Below, piece after piece: positions 62,689 through 64,000 of a stretch of DNA of 64,000 bases. Both the position numbers and the translations under genes were made by a program. The stretch is from Phascolomyces articulosus (lineage: Eukaryota > Mucoromycota > Mucoromycetes > Mucorales > Lichtheimiaceae). How positions within the stretch are numbered: the first letter of the stretch is position 1; every line of letters begins with the position of its first letter. The notes under the pieces were generated by a model, which saw only the letters and a list, made by a program, of their open reading frames with translations, searched no databases and was not told the DNA's origin. The stretch covers positions 224,992 through 288,991 of the forward strand of contig JAIXMP010000045.1 of the NCBI GenBank assembly GCA_025677815.1, written 5' to 3'.

Positions 62689-62760
62689 AGTCAACCCCCG
62701 TTTTTTGCAACCCCGTTTTTTGCAATACCTCGCTTTTAGCAACAAATTCCTAGGAATTGT
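62688..62760 (+). mobile_element. Probable terminus of a pogo/Tigger-like DNA transposon
   Basis: The sequence starts CAGTCAACCCCCG right after a TA dinucleotide (62686-62687), the target site of Tc1/mariner-pogo elements. It has the typical layout of those termini: a 15-base unit CCCCGTTTTTTGCAA repeated in tandem (62696-62710, 62711-62725), a related third copy (CCTCGCTTTTAGCAA), and a palindrome AATTCCTAGGAATT at 62745-62758. No second inverted terminus and no transposase frame are seen in the remaining 1.2 kb, so it is a lone or truncated end, or the left end of an element running off the window. Confidence 0.55.
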
Positions 62761-63487
62761 TAGAAAAACATAATGGATTTTTCAACTTGGAACTTGAAAC
62801 CATGGATGACTACTTGCATCGTTATCCAGGGTGAAAAAACACCTTTAATATTTACTAACTATTGGCACATATTCTATACTTTATTTCCTATTACGTTAAC
62901 ATAAAATAATAAAACTATCTTTAATAGACAATTCATAATATCTCACCATTATAATACGTGTAGACATTTTATTTCAAAAATATTATTAGAGGAAGTAGTC
63001 AATTTAAATTTTGGCTTCATAGAATAAAAATGACAAAGTATATAACAATAGAAACATCAGTGATACGTGTATTTTTATTCACATTTTATAATGGTCAAGT
63101 TTTTAACATGGGGTGCGTAGTATAGTAGATAGATATTATTATTATTGGGGATAAATTGGATTTGAGAAGAAAATTACACATGAAGGCTCTAATTATGAAT
63201 CAGTATACTGCATCTGCATGGATGCTATATGTTTTGAATACCTGGTAGCATATTCACTTTAGAAGAAAAAAAGTATTCAAAATATATTCAAATGTTGGTA
63301 TGTGCAAAATACCCTAAATTTGAATTTATCTCGAATATTTTTTAAATATTTTTTGAATATGCATACTTTTTGTATATATTTCGAATATTTTTGCCTTTTT
63401 AACAATGAAAAATATCCAGGATATATTCAAAAGATATTTGAAGTTGAACATGTACGTATTTCGTGAACAAGGATGAAACATATTTCT

Positions 63488-63515
63488 TTTATGATATTAT
63501 GATATTATGATATTA
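63488..63515. repeat. Short tandem repeat (TATGATAT)x3
   Basis: Three nearly perfect copies of an 8-base unit (TATGATAT) within AT-rich DNA downstream of the transposon-like end. Nearby inverted pieces (TTTTGAATAC 63232 and GTATTCAAAA 63273) make a small dyad. No function is evident. Confidence 0.6.
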
Positions 63516-64000
63516 AATCCGCTCGAAAATGGACATATTTTTCCTTACTAGTGTCTTCTCTATCGTTATTCATAATAATACTGTATCGACCGCTCAATAG
63601 TATGTATATAGGCATAAATCACTCGCTGATTGCCTATAATTTTCATGCACCGAAAACTCATTCTAACAAAAAAAAGGGAGCATGGCGCCAAAATTATTAT
63701 TGTAAAAAATAAGAATTTAAGAATGTAGCTAATGGAAATACGTTGTAGAAATGATAAACCATATATTGTTTATGTAAAATGTGTGTCAAAAGCCTGGAAA
63801 TAGATAGAACAATTTATTTAATAGTTTTTGCACAGAAGCTTGTATATTATAGGTAATAATAATAATGATAATATGACTAAATGAAATATATTGAGCAATA
63901 CGTATAAAAAGATTATATATAATAAATTGTATAAACGATAAAATATATGCTTATTTCGTTTTGAAGGTATTATGAGCACTCTATGTTAAGAAAACTATGT

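Larger units (their letters stand above)
61532..64000. other. Non-coding right end with transposon terminus and repeats
   Basis: No coding gene is supported in about 2.5 kb. It begins with the CABLES-like gene's promoter, including (CT)n at 61930-61952 and A-runs at 61794-61812. It contains a 14-base direct repeat (62398-62411 and 62675-62688), a pogo-like terminal sequence at 62688, and AT-rich repeats near 63230-63520. Confidence 0.5.

Overview
The window looks like nuclear DNA of an early-diverging filamentous fungus, most likely Mucoromycota (Mucorales-like). It is AT-rich. Genes carry many short GT-AG introns (about 60-190 nt), the leaders are pyrimidine-rich, and the proteins are fungal: a Bem3-type RhoGAP, a KRE9/KNH GPI protein, fungal-size COX4, TPR/F-box/LRR proteins and a HET-domain protein. 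The taxon is inferred from family content. No rRNA, tRNA or CRISPR array was found. I built the exon models by hand so that the reading frame stays open across every junction and rebuilds family motifs.

Layout. 0-5.4 kb: an ammonium transporter and a type I glutamine-synthetase-like gene in tandem on +, a nitrogen pair. 5.4-11.5 kb: gene-poor AT-rich DNA. 11.5-14.5 kb (-): BMT2-type methyltransferase and IMP4, two ribosome-biogenesis genes in tandem. 16.9-23.3 kb (+): a 1042-residue Ser/Arg-rich protein whose C-terminus resembles the AF4/FMR2 C-terminal homology domain, a small PPPY-containing membrane protein, and cytochrome c oxidase subunit IV.

25.8-37.0 kb is an accessory block. It holds an intronless HET-domain gene, a decayed TPR/F-box/LRR pseudogene, fragments of another decayed gene, an intact F-box/LRR gene (-), and an intact TPR/F-box/LRR gene (+) that is the close relative of the pseudogene.

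37.4-44.4 kb: TRM11-like tRNA guanine-10 methyltransferase (+, ten exons), a GPI-anchored KRE9/KNH protein (-), and a large low-complexity protein of unknown function with a short Cys motif (-). 44.4-51.6 kb: a second gene desert. 51.65-61.5 kb: Bem3-like PX-PH-RhoGAP (+), a NIPA-type transporter (+) with a 17-nt exon and a probable GC-AG intron, and a CABLES-type cyclin-fold protein (-). 61.5-64 kb: non-coding sequence with what looks like one terminus of a pogo/Tigger-like DNA transposon at 62688.

Most genes are unrelated housekeeping functions in no operon-like order. Context is informative in two places only: the nitrogen pair at the left end and the recognition/ubiquitin-type block in the middle.
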